From assembly GCA_947500445.1 (NCBI GenBank), contig CANMSB010000018.1:1-64000 (forward strand): a stretch of 64,000 nt of DNA, in the 5' to 3' direction. This DNA comes from an uncultured Flavobacteriaceae bacterium (GTDB taxonomy: Bacteria > Bacteroidota > Bacteroidia > Flavobacteriales > Flavobacteriaceae). Under the pieces are notes generated by a model. It saw only the letters and a list, made by a program, of their open reading frames with translations, had not been told where the DNA came from and did no database searches. The position numbers and the translations under genes were made by a program. Below are positions 1 through 9,296 of the stretch, one piece after another (the first letter of the stretch is position 1; every line of letters begins with the position of its first letter).

Positions 1-3000
1 ATACTGCCCAGATAGTCCCGGTGCAGGTACAGGTATTCCCCATCGCCCTCGCCCTGTGCCGCGGTGAATTCCTTGGATCGTATCACGGGAGAGGTATAGG
101 CATCGCCCCCGATATAAGTGGTAAACACCGTACGGTCGGTCTCCCGGTCCCAAAAGATCTCCATTCCGCCGTCCTCCGAATAATGCCTGCGATACCTTCG
201 CTCGGCAACGTTCTCGGCTTCCCCGCCATAATACATGGCGGAACGGCCCTGAAGGGCGTTGTATTGGAAGCCATAACGCTCCCTGCCCGTTTCCCGAAGG
301 TCGACCGGGCTCTTGAACGCATTGTAGGATATGTTCTGTGCGGGCCTACCCGTATAATGGGCCTCCCCCGCCTTGTTAAGGTCAAGGCCTACCTGTGCAA
401 AACCGGTGGGCCCATAGGTATAGGTACCCAGGGCGCTGTTTTTTTCGATACGGCCGAGCCCATCGTAACTCTGTGTGTGGGCACCTTCTCCGTCCTCCAT
501 AACTTCCAACCGGTCCAGTTCATCATATTCGAAGCGCTCCTCGGTTCCAAAAAGGCTACTGCTGCGCTGATTTAGGGTACCACGCCGTGCATCAAAATCA
601 AAATCGAACCGCAGTATATCCGTAGCCTCGGAAGCCTGTTCCACCGTTGCCACGGAATTCTTTAGATATCCGTACGCGTCATACTCGGCAGTGCTTACCA
701 TACCGTTCCCCATTTCCGAGGACAGCACCTGGTTACGTGCGTTCACCTGGGTAATGTTCCAGAGGATCTCCCCACTGGACTGGTCCCTTACCGTTTTTAG
801 AATTCCATAGGCATAGGTGTTGACCGTTGTGGATGCATCGCTGCGGCCATTGGCCAGTAGCTGGCCCTCGCTCCGCTCGGTGGAAATTCTGCCGAATTCA
901 TCGTACGAGAACCGTTTGGTGAACTTGGCACTGGAATTGGTCTCGGTCCGGGTTATCATTTGCTGATAGGAATCGTAATCGAAATGGGTGTTGGCATCGT
1001 TCCCATCGGCATTGACCAGGTCGATGTCCGTCAGCAGCTTGGTGGTCCCGTCATAGGTGTACTCGGTTACCATGTCCGTATCACCGTCCCCTTCTATAGA
1101 GGTACTCTGGAGCTGCCCCCTATCGTTATAGGTGTTATCGGTGGTCCCTTTTGGGGTCGTTTCTTGTACCAATTGGCCAAACCCATTGTAAGTGTAAGTA
1201 TATATGCCCGCGGAGGGGTCGGTAAGCTTCGTCTTTCTTCCCCAGCCGTCCTGTTCGATTACAATGGTGCGGTCGCCAAAGTTCGAAGTACGCATTCCAC
1301 CGTTCCCAAAATAGGTATAGTCGATCGTACCACCAGGGTCCGTCATGCTTTTTACAAGGCCGATGGCGTTCTTTGTAACGGTCACGGTCTTGGTCCCGTT
1401 ATCGGTCTTGACGGACCGACCGGGATATTCTATATTGTTCACCCTTCCCGTATGCTCCGTTACGCTTTTCCTTCTCCCATAGCGATCATAGGTGATCGTG
1501 TTCCATTGTTCCGCGGCGTCGCCGGTATGGGGCTCGCTTATGCGGGAGATCCTGTCCAGGGCGTCGTACTCATAATCGGTATGTACCAATTCCCCCATAA
1601 CGTTCCTGTAGCTTTCCCTGATCGGCCTTTTCAAATGGTCATAATCGGTCTGTACCCTACCTTCGTCCGCAAGGGTCTGGCTCACCGAAAATGGTTCGTT
1701 GGCGTCATAGCGTATGGTAGTGACCTTGCCCCGGTAATCGGTTACGGTCTTGGGACGGTCCCATACATCATAGTCGATCTCGGTACGCTTTCCGAAGGGG
1801 TCTATCTCAGTGGCAATGGTACCCCTTTCTGTATTGAACCGGTATTCCGTGGTGAGCCCCAGCACGTCGGTGCTCTTGGTCATGAACCTGCCAGAGTTAT
1901 CATATTCGTACCGGAGTTCTCGGGCCGTTTCCCCTTCAGGATCGGTGACCGCACGTTCCAGGTTTCCATAACCATCGTAACTATAGCGGTCCGTAATGGT
2001 TTCGGTATTATCGCCCCTGCTCTTTTTTATCGAAACGAGTCCATTGGCATAAGTATATTCCTCCTCGCTGCCAAAGCTGTCGCCATCTATGGTCATGGTC
2101 TCTTTTCTGTAGCGTAATCTACCTCGATAGTACGGGCTGTCGCCACTATTGATATAGGCCATCTCGGTCCGCTTGGTCGCTTCACCGGAATAGTCCACCG
2201 TGATCCGTTCCGGATTGTTGTAGTCGTCGTAGAGGTAACCGGTTACCGTAACGGTGTTTTCCAACTGGTCCTGTACCGTTGTCCCTGTCTTCCAGCGCTT
2301 GAACACCTTATTGCCCGAAAGTTCGTATTCATATCGATGGTCCGCACGGGTAACGTAGTCGGAAGGGGGCTGATAAAAATTTCCGGTATAGGTAATGGCA
2401 TATGCCTGGGTGGTCGCACCTCGTAGGGCAATATCCTTTTTGGCAACGTTCCAGATGCGATCGCCGCTATCGGAATACCAATTGGAACGCACCAGGCCCG
2501 TAAATCCCCTAAAGCCCATACCTTCGGCATGTACCACGGCACCCTGATAATGGAACGAACGCTTGATCGGTGAATACCCGTTGTAGCTCACGCTCCTTGT
2601 GACCTCGGTCACGATTCTCGAGCCCCTGGAAACCCCGATATCTACATATGGGTATACCTGGTCCGCTCCCGGTTCGTATATTAAATACCCTTCATCGTTT
2701 CGCTTTACAGGGTCGATATCGCTGTATTTGATATCGTGCTTTACGCCACTGTTGCTTATCGATCGAAGCACCATGTCCCTCCTGTGATCATTTTTATAGG
2801 TCCATTGGAAGACTTGCCTGTTGCTTATGGTAGCAAAGTCCAGGTTCTCGTTCTTTTTGTCGGAGGATCGTAAAAGTATGGGAATGGGAAAATGATTTAG
2901 ATCACTTCTTTGGGTCTTGTTCAATACCAAGTCGAACACGGGGACCCCGTTACCGTCCGGGTTTCTATAATTACTGTAGATCTTTAGGGTCTGCGACCCG

Positions 3001-5240
3001 TTTTTTCCATCGTTCTGGGTATAGGTATTGTATTCGAGGATGTCGGTCTTCCCGTCGCCGTTCATATCGGCGGCGAGCAGGTTATAGGTATTTACCGGAT
3101 TACTGGCGACTATGGAATAGCGATAGATAAAGGGTTGGCTATTCTCGGTTTTGACAAAAGCGGTTCCGGTAGATCGGAACAGGGAAAAAAAGCTGCTCCC
3201 GTCCGCGGTCGGCATCATGAAGTCCGTTTTGCCGTCACCGTTATAATCCCCGAACATAGGGTTGAATTCCAGTTTGATACGGTTGTCCGAAAGGGACCAT
3301 AGCAGCGTTATCCTGTTATCGTCCGAAAGCGTATATACGTTTACCTCCCCTTCCGAAAACTGAAGGATGTCCGCTTTTCCGTCACCGTCGACATCGCCCG
3401 CATACAGGTTGTCGGAAGAAGCTAGCGGTCGGGACAAAAAACCCGTACTATTGGCGAACCCGGTGCCCTTTCTCCGGTCCAGATCGATCAGGTAGGTGCC
3501 CGAACCGGGCTGGTTACTGTTGAAGCACTCGCAGCAGATGGTATCGCCGGTCAGCGCGTCCGTTCCCTGGGAGAGGATCCTTTGTGGGCCGCCACCGCCA
3601 CCGTCAACATTGCCATCGCAGTCCCGTCCCGGAGGGGGAAAGGCCTGTTCACAGGTGTTATAGTTATAGGGCCTTGCCACGGCCAATACATCGATAAGCC
3701 CGTCCCCGTCGAAATCCCCGGAGAGGTATTTCATCGTCAAGGGGACTTTTACATCGGGCCCGCCGCAATAGTCGACCTTGGTATAACTCGGCAGGGTCCA
3801 GGTCTTTTCGTACAATCGTGTCGCTACCGTTGAACCGCCCTGTGCGTGCACACCGATCTTGAGCTTATCGCCGGACTTGGTCAAGGTCGTATAGCCCTGC
3901 GCCTTGCCCATTTTTTCATTGGCATCCAGAAAGTTGACCGCGAACATCTGATCGAAGGGGGCCGTATTGATTTGGCTGCCGATATTGGTACCCCCGGAAT
4001 GATAATCCTGGAATATCCAATATTTGTCCCGTTCTGCCCTGTCCCGGGGATAGATGATAAAGTCCATTCTCCCGTCACCGGAGAAGTCCAAGGGCAACGC
4101 CCCCGCACTGCGCTGTTCTATACCGCTGACGCTCAGGTCGGTGGTCAATTTAACGGTATTCGCATCGTTCCCGGTATCCTGATATCCAAAAGTGATGGGG
4201 TCATAACTTTCGGTACCGTCCCCGCAGGTTTCCGTTATTCTTGTCACCCTTTGATAACCCAGGGAGGTCGAATTATGTTGGAGTGCATAACTTCGATATC
4301 TTTTGTTATCAGAGGATACTTCAATTTTGGAAAGTATTTTCGTCTTACCAAAGTCCTGCCCTCCGATATAGGCGTGCTCCGGACGTTTTCGGTCATCGTA
4401 GATAAAATCGATGCGGTTGGGCGCGGTACCACCGGACTTATGGCCGTAGGTGATATAGGCAATGTCGAGGGTGTTGTTCCTTGTCGTGTAAAAGTAATCG
4501 ATGCGCAGTCCCTGCTGGTTCTCCCAATAGGTTATGGCGTACTCTTGTTTTGACCTGGTGCCGGAATTGGTGCCATAGTGGGCCACGGAACCGTCGGGGT
4601 ATTCCACCTTGAAACGAAACGGTCCGTAGTTACTTCCATAGGGGGAGGTTCCTACGGAAGTTATTTTGAGATTTGAATAGGTTTCCGTTTCGTACACGGC
4701 CCCGGCGGCGCCATAGGTACCCGATTTCAAAACCAAACGCTGTCCGTCGAGGGCAAAGCGGTCGAGCGCATCGAAATCGACCGGATCGATCACACCGTCG
4801 TGGTATTCGGTGGACGGGATACGTGAAATGGTGGAAAGCCCGGAGACGTTCCAACCCCATCCTGCGATACCGTTCCCTGCCTGACTATTGTAGTGGAGGG
4901 CAAGCTCTGGGACCACACCGTTGATTCCGGAAGGTACCGCTATGGGGACCCGGTACTCCGCGGCCCCTGTGGACGAAACCGAAAATACGCCTATGGTCTC
5001 CGAGAAGCCCGTACCGTTTCCACCGCTGCTGTTTGCGCTGCGGTCCGCGGTCGAGGTCCCTTCGGCCGTCGCCGGCCCGGAGCCGATATCTTTCCGGATA
5101 TCGGTCACATTGATCGGTGTCCCTTTTAAGGGGACCTCCTTATAATCGGTCTGTGCGCTGGCCAAAGCGGAGAAGGCCAGGGCGAACAATAGGGCAAGGG
5201 CGTTGCCCGCTGTTTTGGTGCTATGGATGAATGCTTTCAT
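1..5240 (-). CDS. SpvB/FG-GAP/RHS-repeat secreted protein, C-terminus cut by window edge
   Basis: Reading back from an ATG at 5238-5240 the minus strand appears open to the window edge (about 1,746 residues). In order: a signal peptide (residues 1-30, ending LASAQ); a SpvB-like N-terminal segment (about 65-120, with YRVPIAVPSG and GIAGWGWNVSG); FG-GAP/VCBS calcium-type repeats (DFSGDGRMDF, DFDGDGLIDV, DVDGDGKADI, DYNGDGKTDF, DMNGDGKTDI, about 380-730); and many YD/RHS repeats (for example YSYDGYGNLERAV) from about 1,080. The last residues visible are HRDYLGSI, the hallmark of the end of an RHS core, so any variable C-terminal (toxin) domain and immunity gene lie outside the window. RHS proteins form a shell that encloses a cargo domain; SpvB/FG-GAP fronts occur in secreted polymorphic toxins and TcdB-like proteins. 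It lies 22 bp behind the discoidin gene and is probably co-transcribed with it. The family call is firm; the toxin role is inferred. Confidence 0.88.
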   Translation of the reverse strand, partial: MKAFIHSTKTAGNALALLFALAFSALASAQTDYKEVPLKGTPINVTDIRKDIGSGPATAEGTSTADRSANSSGGNGTGFSETIGVFSVSSTGAAEYRVPIAVPSGINGVVPELALHYNSQAGNGIAGWGWNVSGLSTISRIPSTEYHDGVIDPVDFDALDRFALDGQRLVLKSGTYGAAGAVYETETYSNLKITSVGTSPYGSNYGPFRFKVEYPDGSVAHYGTNSGTRSKQEYAITYWENQQGLRIDYFYTTRNNTLDIAYITYGHKSGGTAPNRIDFIYDDRKRPEHAYIGGQDFGKTKILSKIEVSSDNKRYRSYALQHNSTSLGYQRVTRITETCGDGTESYDPITFGYQDTGNDANTVKLTTDLSVSGIEQRSAGALPLDFSGDGRMDFIIYPRDRAERDKYWIFQDYHSGGTNIGSQINTAPFDQMFAVNFLDANEKMGKAQGYTTLTKSGDKLKIGVHAQGGSTVATRLYEKTWTLPSYTKVDYCGGPDVKVPLTMKYLSGDFDGDGLIDVLAVARPYNYNTCEQAFPPPGRDCDGNVDGGGGGPQRILSQGTDALTGDTICCECFNSNQPGSGTYLIDLDRRKGTGFANSTGFLSRPLASSDNLYAGDVDGDGKADILQFSEGEVNVYTLSDDNRITLLWSLSDNRIKLEFNPMFGDYNGDGKTDFMMPTADGSSFFSLFRSTGTAFVKTENSQPFIYRYSIVASNPVNTYNLLAADMNGDGKTDILEYNTYTQNDGKNGSQTLKIYSNYRNPDGNGVPVFDLVLNKTQRSDLNHFPIPILLRSSDKKNENLDFATISNRQVFQWTYKNDHRRDMVLRSISNSGVKHDIKYSDIDPVKRNDEGYLIYEPGADQVYPYVDIGVSRGSRIVTEVTRSVSYNGYSPIKRSFHYQGAVVHAEGMGFRGFTGLVRSNWYSDSGDRIWNVAKKDIALRGATTQAYAITYTGNFYQPPSDYVTRADHRYEYELSGNKVFKRWKTGTTVQDQLENTVTVTGYLYDDYNNPERITVDYSGEATKRTEMAYINSGDSPYYRGRLRYRKETMTIDGDSFGSEEEYTYANGLVSIKKSRGDNTETITDRYSYDGYGNLERAVTDPEGETARELRYEYDNSGRFMTKSTDVLGLTTEYRFNTERGTIATEIDPFGKRTEIDYDVWDRPKTVTDYRGKVTTIRYDANEPFSVSQTLADEGRVQTDYDHLKRPIRESYRNVMGELVHTDYEYDALDRISRISEPHTGDAAEQWNTITYDRYGRRKSVTEHTGRVNNIEYPGRSVKTDNGTKTVTVTKNAIGLVKSMTDPGGTIDYTYFGNGGMRTSNFGDRTIVIEQDGWGRKTKLTDPSAGIYTYTYNGFGQLVQETTPKGTTDNTYNDRGQLQSTSIEGDGDTDMVTEYTYDGTTKLLTDIDLVNADGNDANTHFDYDSYQQMITRTETNSSAKFTKRFSYDEFGRISTERSEGQLLANGRSDASTTVNTYAYGILKTVRDQSSGEILWNITQVNARNQVLSSEMGNGMVSTAEYDAYGYLKNSVATVEQASEATDILRFDFDFDARRGTLNQRSSSLFGTEERFEYDELDRLEVMEDGEGAHTQSYDGLGRIEKNSALGTYTYGPTGFAQVGLDLNKAGEAHYTGRPAQNISYNAFKSPVDLRETGRERYGFQYNALQGRSAMYYGGEAENVAERRYRRHYSEDGGMEIFWDRETDRTVFTTYIGGDAYTSPVIRSKEFTAAQGEGDGEYLYLHRDYLGS

Positions 5241-5262
5241 GTGGTGTTTTTTTGTATCGGTA

Positions 5263-6963
5263 TCAGTCCTTGATTATTTTTTTGCCCACGGTGCGTCCGC
5301 TCTTGAGCCTGAAGGTGATCAGGTATACCCCGGTGGGACGGTCGCGCAGGTCCACGCTGGCCCGGAAACTGTCCGTGTCCTGAGCGATCGGGATCTGTTT
5401 TCCGGCAAGGTCGGTAACGGTAATGTTCTCGATCAGCCCATCATGTTCCGCGGCCCAGGTGACCGCCAGTTCGCCCTTGGTAGGGTTGGGCAGCAGTACG
5501 ATGCTATCGTCGAAGGGGTCCGGTTCGTCCACCGTTTCGGGGCCTTCTTCCATTGCCGCCAAGGGGGGCAGCTTCGCCTTTAGGGCAGTGGCCGTTTCCG
5601 GTGGCCTGCGCACGATCTGGTTGCCCGCCGCATCGAAAAGGAACACCAGTTCGGTGACCTTTGCCGTCCCCGGCCCGGGGCCCTCCCCGTTGTCAAAATC
5701 GATGATCTGCATCTCGGTAAGGCTGTTCCAGTCGTTGAGCGAATTGCCCCTGCCCACATAGCGCAGGTAACGGGCGGTCTGCCGGGAAAAGGGATAGGGT
5801 TCGAAACCCAAGGTGGTGCCGCTACTGGCCATACCGGTGGCGAAGGTGGTCCAATCGGTACCGTTGTCCGAACGTTGCAGGTCGAAATACGCCTGTCTTG
5901 TATCGCCCTTGTAATAGGCGATACGCAGTTCGTTAAAACTTTTGGTGCTCCCAAGGTCGATGGTCGCCGTGGCCGGGTTCGCAAAGGCGCTCCATCGGGT
6001 ACCAAGGTCGCCGTCGAACATATTGTCCCCTATATTGCCCCTGTCCTTGGTAGAGGTCTCCACGAATACCGGCGTATGGAACGTCTCGTTCCCCGGTTCG
6101 GGACCATAGATCTCCAGTTCCTGAAGGCTGTTCCATTCGTTCAGGGAATTGCCCCTGCCCATATAGCGCAGGTAACGGGTCTCTCGCAAGGGAAGCGCAA
6201 ACTGCTCCAGTGCCAGTGAATTGCCACCGGATGCCATACCGGTCTCCCAATCGGTCCAATCGGTACCGTTGTCCGAGGCCTGTATGTCAAAATAGGCGTT
6301 GCGCAGGTCGCCCTTGGAAAAGGCGATCTTGATCTTGTGAACGGGTTTTTTACTTCCAAGGTCCAACACCGCGTATTGGGGATTCCCGAAGGCGGCCCAA
6401 CGGGTATCGAGCCTACCGTCGTACAGATTGGCGGGACCGTTGGTACGGTCCTGATCGCTCGCAGTGGAGGCGATCGGTACGTGTAGGACGTCGCCCCTTG
6501 AAGTGGCGTCGCCGCCAAGTATTGTCATTTCTGTAAGGCTGCTCCAGTCGCTCGCCGAATTGCCCCGGCCCACATAGCGGATGTAACGGGCCTCCTGCGC
6601 CTCGAAGGGGAAGGGTTCCAGTTCCAGGGTGGTACCGCTGCTCTGGAAGCCCGTGCGGATATCGGTCCAGTTGATCCCATCGTCGGAGCGTTGCAGATCG
6701 AAATACGCACGGCGCTGATCGCCCTTGTAGTAGGCGATGCGTACCTCGGCAAAACGTTTTACCTCCCCCAGGTCGATCGTCGCATAGACCGGGTCCAGAT
6801 TGGCGCTCCATCGGGTGTTAAGATCCCCGTCAAAAAGGTTGTCGACAATGTTGGTACGGTCCTCTTCCGTGGCGCTAACGGCCACGGGGGTCAAGGGCTG
6901 CTGGGCGAACAGTGCCATCGTGATACTAAAAAAAGCGGAAAAAAGGAGCGATCGGTCTTTCAT
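5263..6963 (-). CDS. Secreted protein with three discoidin (F5/8 type C-like) domains and T9SS sorting domain
   Basis: 566 residues from the ATG at 6961-6963, chosen because it opens a clean signal peptide (MKDRSLLFSAFFSITMALFAQ); an in-frame ATG 24 codons upstream would bury it. Three homologous units of about 130 residues follow (roughly 25-150, 160-290, 300-430). Each has an N-terminal FDGDLNTRWSA-like motif, a DLG strand, an AYFDLQRSDNG strand and a closing RYVGRGNS motif, as in galactose/carbohydrate-binding discoidin folds. After a linker, a segment with VFLFDAAGNQIVRR and an acidic stretch leads to a type A sorting domain (LLPNPTKGE ... GVYLITF ... GKKIIKD), which directs export through the type IX system to the surface. 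There is no catalytic domain. With only 22 bp before the RHS gene, it may act as a surface adhesin or partner of that protein; this role is inferred. Confidence 0.85.
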   Translation of the reverse strand: MKDRSLLFSAFFSITMALFAQQPLTPVAVSATEEDRTNIVDNLFDGDLNTRWSANLDPVYATIDLGEVKRFAEVRIAYYKGDQRRAYFDLQRSDDGINWTDIRTGFQSSGTTLELEPFPFEAQEARYIRYVGRGNSASDWSSLTEMTILGGDATSRGDVLHVPIASTASDQDRTNGPANLYDGRLDTRWAAFGNPQYAVLDLGSKKPVHKIKIAFSKGDLRNAYFDIQASDNGTDWTDWETGMASGGNSLALEQFALPLRETRYLRYMGRGNSLNEWNSLQELEIYGPEPGNETFHTPVFVETSTKDRGNIGDNMFDGDLGTRWSAFANPATATIDLGSTKSFNELRIAYYKGDTRQAYFDLQRSDNGTDWTTFATGMASSGTTLGFEPYPFSRQTARYLRYVGRGNSLNDWNSLTEMQIIDFDNGEGPGPGTAKVTELVFLFDAAGNQIVRRPPETATALKAKLPPLAAMEEGPETVDEPDPFDDSIVLLPNPTKGELAVTWAAEHDGLIENITVTDLAGKQIPIAQDTDSFRASVDLRDRPTGVYLITFRLKSGRTVGKKIIKD

Positions 6964-7670
6964 GTTCTTCTGTGTTTGGCCATATAAACGTGCTGGCGAA
7001 CGCGGAAAATTCCCGACGTCCTTACACCGTTTCATATTATGGTGTTATGTTTTGGATTGTAGGTTTTGTAGGTTTTTTACTTATGTCATTTTGTACGTAC
7101 CGACATAGCGCTCTGGATTTTAGATCCGTTGTGTTGCCCGGAATATTCGTTGACATAACCTTTGGAGACTATTCCGATACCGGCTTTTCATGGTTTGGGA
7201 ATTTCAAGGAAACCTCCCATAGTCGTATTTTCTTGTTCGGATAGGAGTGCAACTACTTTTTCCCACATGATGCGGTCGTCTTCTAAAAAAAATGGAATAG
7301 GATGGGATTAGTGCTCCTTCTTAAAAAGATTATGATTTGGATTCTGTTTTAAGATAACGCGTAACGTTATGGGCAATTGCCCTGCCGATCGGTACCCCTC
7401 AAGGTCATTTTATCGGAACTCCTAGGAACAAAAGATGGTGTCTTTTGACTGAGGACTTTACTAAATCCCCCGCCGTCCGGCACCTTTAAAATAACTTCTT
7501 TGTAAGTTTTGCACGGGGAGCGCCTCTGGAAATGAGCTGAAGCGCGTAGTTTACGATATGGTTTTGGAGCTACCATCAAAAAACCCCTACGAAAAGATCA
7601 AGATTTGATTTATAACGTTCTTTCCGTACCGCGTCGTCATCGATAGGAGCACCGACTACGGTAATGTCGA
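6964..7670. other. Intergenic stretch without a convincing gene
   Basis: About 700 bp between the discoidin gene and the DUF4846 gene. No RNA gene, terminator or TAnnTTTG promoter box was recognised. A 36-codon minus-strand stretch just below 7671 reads like protein (it contains VVGAPIDDDAVRKERYK) but has no start and was not recognised, so it may be a gene remnant or chance. Confidence 0.4.
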
Positions 7671-8540
7671 TCAGAACCGTTTTAGTGCTTTGGTCTTAAA
7701 AACCCATTCGGGCGTTTGCAGCGGCGCTTTTTCGTTTTCAAAATACCAAGCCCCGGAACCTTCGCTATCGGGGTTCAAAAGCACCTGTATTTCCTGTGCG
7801 GGCATATAACTTTGGGCCAATAAAAAAGCTTTTTTACCAGTCTTTACGTGTATTGCCATATCGACAACGATTACGGCATGGCCCGGAAAACCACCTTTTA
7901 TGAACACGTCTCCGATCTGTAGCGAAGCATAGGGCACCGGTTTCATTTCTTTGGATAAGGATGCCGTACCGGCATAGCTAAAGACCATTTCAAGATAACG
8001 CCAAAAATCGTCCGGGTCATCGGAAGGCGCTGTTCGCTGTTTCCAATATACCCGATTCCCGTCCACTACGATACGCTTTCCTTTGCGCCATTTACTGTAT
8101 TCGGCCTTAAAGCCATTGGTGAAATTGAAATGGATACTATCGAACAGTCCCTGCTCGAACAAATAGTCGGCACGCAGGCGCATTACCGCGTCGGCACATT
8201 GGTGTAGGTCCCTTTTACCGATGGGGAGATCCACCACTGCCGCATAAACATTGGCATTGGGTTTTGTAGTGCCATCAAAGTACGTGACCCGGGCCTGCGG
8301 TTTTTTCAGGGGCAGGTTACTTAAAAAGAATGCGAATGAATTGGTGTCCCTTGGGGTCCTTTTAAAGCCTTCCGGTACCGTAAACCGTGAAAAAATAGTG
8401 TTTTTTGAAGTTTGCACGGTGTCTATCGTTATCGTTGTGGAATGGTTTACCGCAGTTTGGGGCACCGACGGCGAACGCTTTGGTTTGCAGGCCAAAAAAA
8501 GCGGTAGGATACAACTGATGAATTTTAGGTATGCGGTCAT
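7671..8540 (-). CDS. DUF4846 family lipoprotein
   Basis: 289 residues. The ATG at 8538-8540 is preferred because it starts a lipoprotein signal (MTAYLKFISCILPLFLAC, lipid-anchored Cys18); the longer frame adds 32 residues of non-signal sequence. The body matches DUF4846 as I know it: an N-terminal FTVPEGFKR region, a mid segment with VYAAVVDLPIG and CADAVMRLRADYL, and the diagnostic C-terminal block GDVFIKGGFPGHAVIVVD followed by FLLAQSYMPAQE and AWYFEN. The Gly-His pair and the AQSYMPAQ motif hint at a papain-like or transglutaminase-like fold, but no activity has been shown to my knowledge. It is expected in the envelope facing the periplasm or surface. It lies downstream of the SIMPL gene across an inverted repeat that may separate the two transcripts. 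Confidence 0.8.
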   Translation of the reverse strand: MTAYLKFISCILPLFLACKPKRSPSVPQTAVNHSTTITIDTVQTSKNTIFSRFTVPEGFKRTPRDTNSFAFFLSNLPLKKPQARVTYFDGTTKPNANVYAAVVDLPIGKRDLHQCADAVMRLRADYLFEQGLFDSIHFNFTNGFKAEYSKWRKGKRIVVDGNRVYWKQRTAPSDDPDDFWRYLEMVFSYAGTASLSKEMKPVPYASLQIGDVFIKGGFPGHAVIVVDMAIHVKTGKKAFLLAQSYMPAQEIQVLLNPDSEGSGAWYFENEKAPLQTPEWVFKTKALKRF

Positions 8541-8565
8541 GGTAAAGGCGTTGCGACAAAGGTAT

Positions 8566-8624
8566 AACACCCTGTTCCTTAATACCAGAAACGGTGTTGT
8601 TATTTCTGGGAGGAACAGGGTGTT
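8566..8624. repeat. Nested inverted repeat (two-tier hairpin), possible terminator or mobile palindrome
   Basis: A perfect 14-bp outer stem (AACACCCTGTTCCT at 8566-8579 with its complement at 8611-8624) encloses a perfect 7-bp inner stem (CCAGAAA at 8585-8591 with TTTCTGG at 8603-8609). It sits between two minus-strand genes, after the SIMPL stop and before the DUF4846 start. There is no long T-run on the minus strand, so it may be a processing or attenuation hairpin or a REP-like palindrome rather than a standard terminator. Confidence 0.7.
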
Positions 8625-8646
8625 AAAAACAACCAACTAATGCGGT

Positions 8647-9252
8647 CTACAGCAGTTCAAAGGTCACGGAGATTTGATAATCCCTAGTGTCGGCCGAACT
8701 GCCATAATAGAGTGATTCTACAATTTCGTTACGGTTGGAATCGTTGATAAACGTAGCTTTTCCGATTTTCCGGCCTATTTTTTTTGCCAGCATAGAAGCC
8801 TTTTCCTTGGCATCTTCATATGCCGCCGTCGCATACTCGGCCATTTGTTGATCGGTAAGGGTCGTTTTTAAATTGGTGTCGTTTTTTTGAACACCGATAG
8901 CCTTTACCATTAAGAATTTCTGAAGTGTTTCAATGGATTTGGTCTTGAATTCGTAAACTGTACCTTCTTTGTCATACCCCAACATTGCATAGTGAAATGG
9001 CTTTTCCACCACTTGTTCGGTCGGTATACCCGCTTTGGCCAGTTTTTCCATATAGGTCGACTTTAATTCGGAAATATTGGTCGTTTGGGCATCATAATAG
9101 ACATTTACCATACTCAAGATCATTTTGGCCGAGAACTCTGGGGCAATAGCATATTGGTGCTTTCCGGTAACAGAAATTTGGTCACGCTCGGTTTGTGCGA
9201 TCATGCTTGTTGTGATTAAAATAAAGAAAAGGTGGAACGTTAGTTTTTTCAT
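8647..9252 (-). CDS. SIMPL domain (DUF541) periplasmic protein
   Basis: 201 residues from the ATG at 9250-9252, which opens a signal peptide (MKKLTFHLFFILITTSMIAQ); a longer in-frame start 28 codons upstream lacks a signal. The mature part has the SIMPL/DUF541 layout: ISVTGKHQYAIAPEFSAKMIL, a helical region with STYMEKLAKAGIP, a second half with YATAAYEDAKEKASMLAKKIGRKIG and a terminal YQISVTFELL strand. Proteins of this family form periplasmic or surface oligomers; no enzymatic role is established. The stop lies 44 bp after the membrane protein gene upstream ends, so the two may share a transcript. Confidence 0.8.
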   Translation of the reverse strand: MKKLTFHLFFILITTSMIAQTERDQISVTGKHQYAIAPEFSAKMILSMVNVYYDAQTTNISELKSTYMEKLAKAGIPTEQVVEKPFHYAMLGYDKEGTVYEFKTKSIETLQKFLMVKAIGVQKNDTNLKTTLTDQQMAEYATAAYEDAKEKASMLAKKIGRKIGKATFINDSNRNEIVESLYYGSSADTRDYQISVTFELL

Positions 9253-9296
9253 GATTTCTGATGTTAAAGCGTTGAAGTGGTATTTGGTTTTAGCAT

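Noticed and set aside
960-2117. Long open frame on the plus strand across the RHS gene
   Set aside because: It is the opposite strand of a clear RHS-coding region and its translation is low-complexity with no motifs.
7367-7579. Possible 70-residue minus-strand gene
   Set aside because: Composition is unlike neighbouring genes, with no recognisable motif and no promoter; it is most likely a chance open frame.
7571-7671. Protein-like minus-strand stretch of about 36 codons after the DUF4846 stop (contains VVGAPIDDDAVRKERYK)
   Set aside because: No start codon in frame and no family recognised. It could be a remnant but cannot be supported as a gene.
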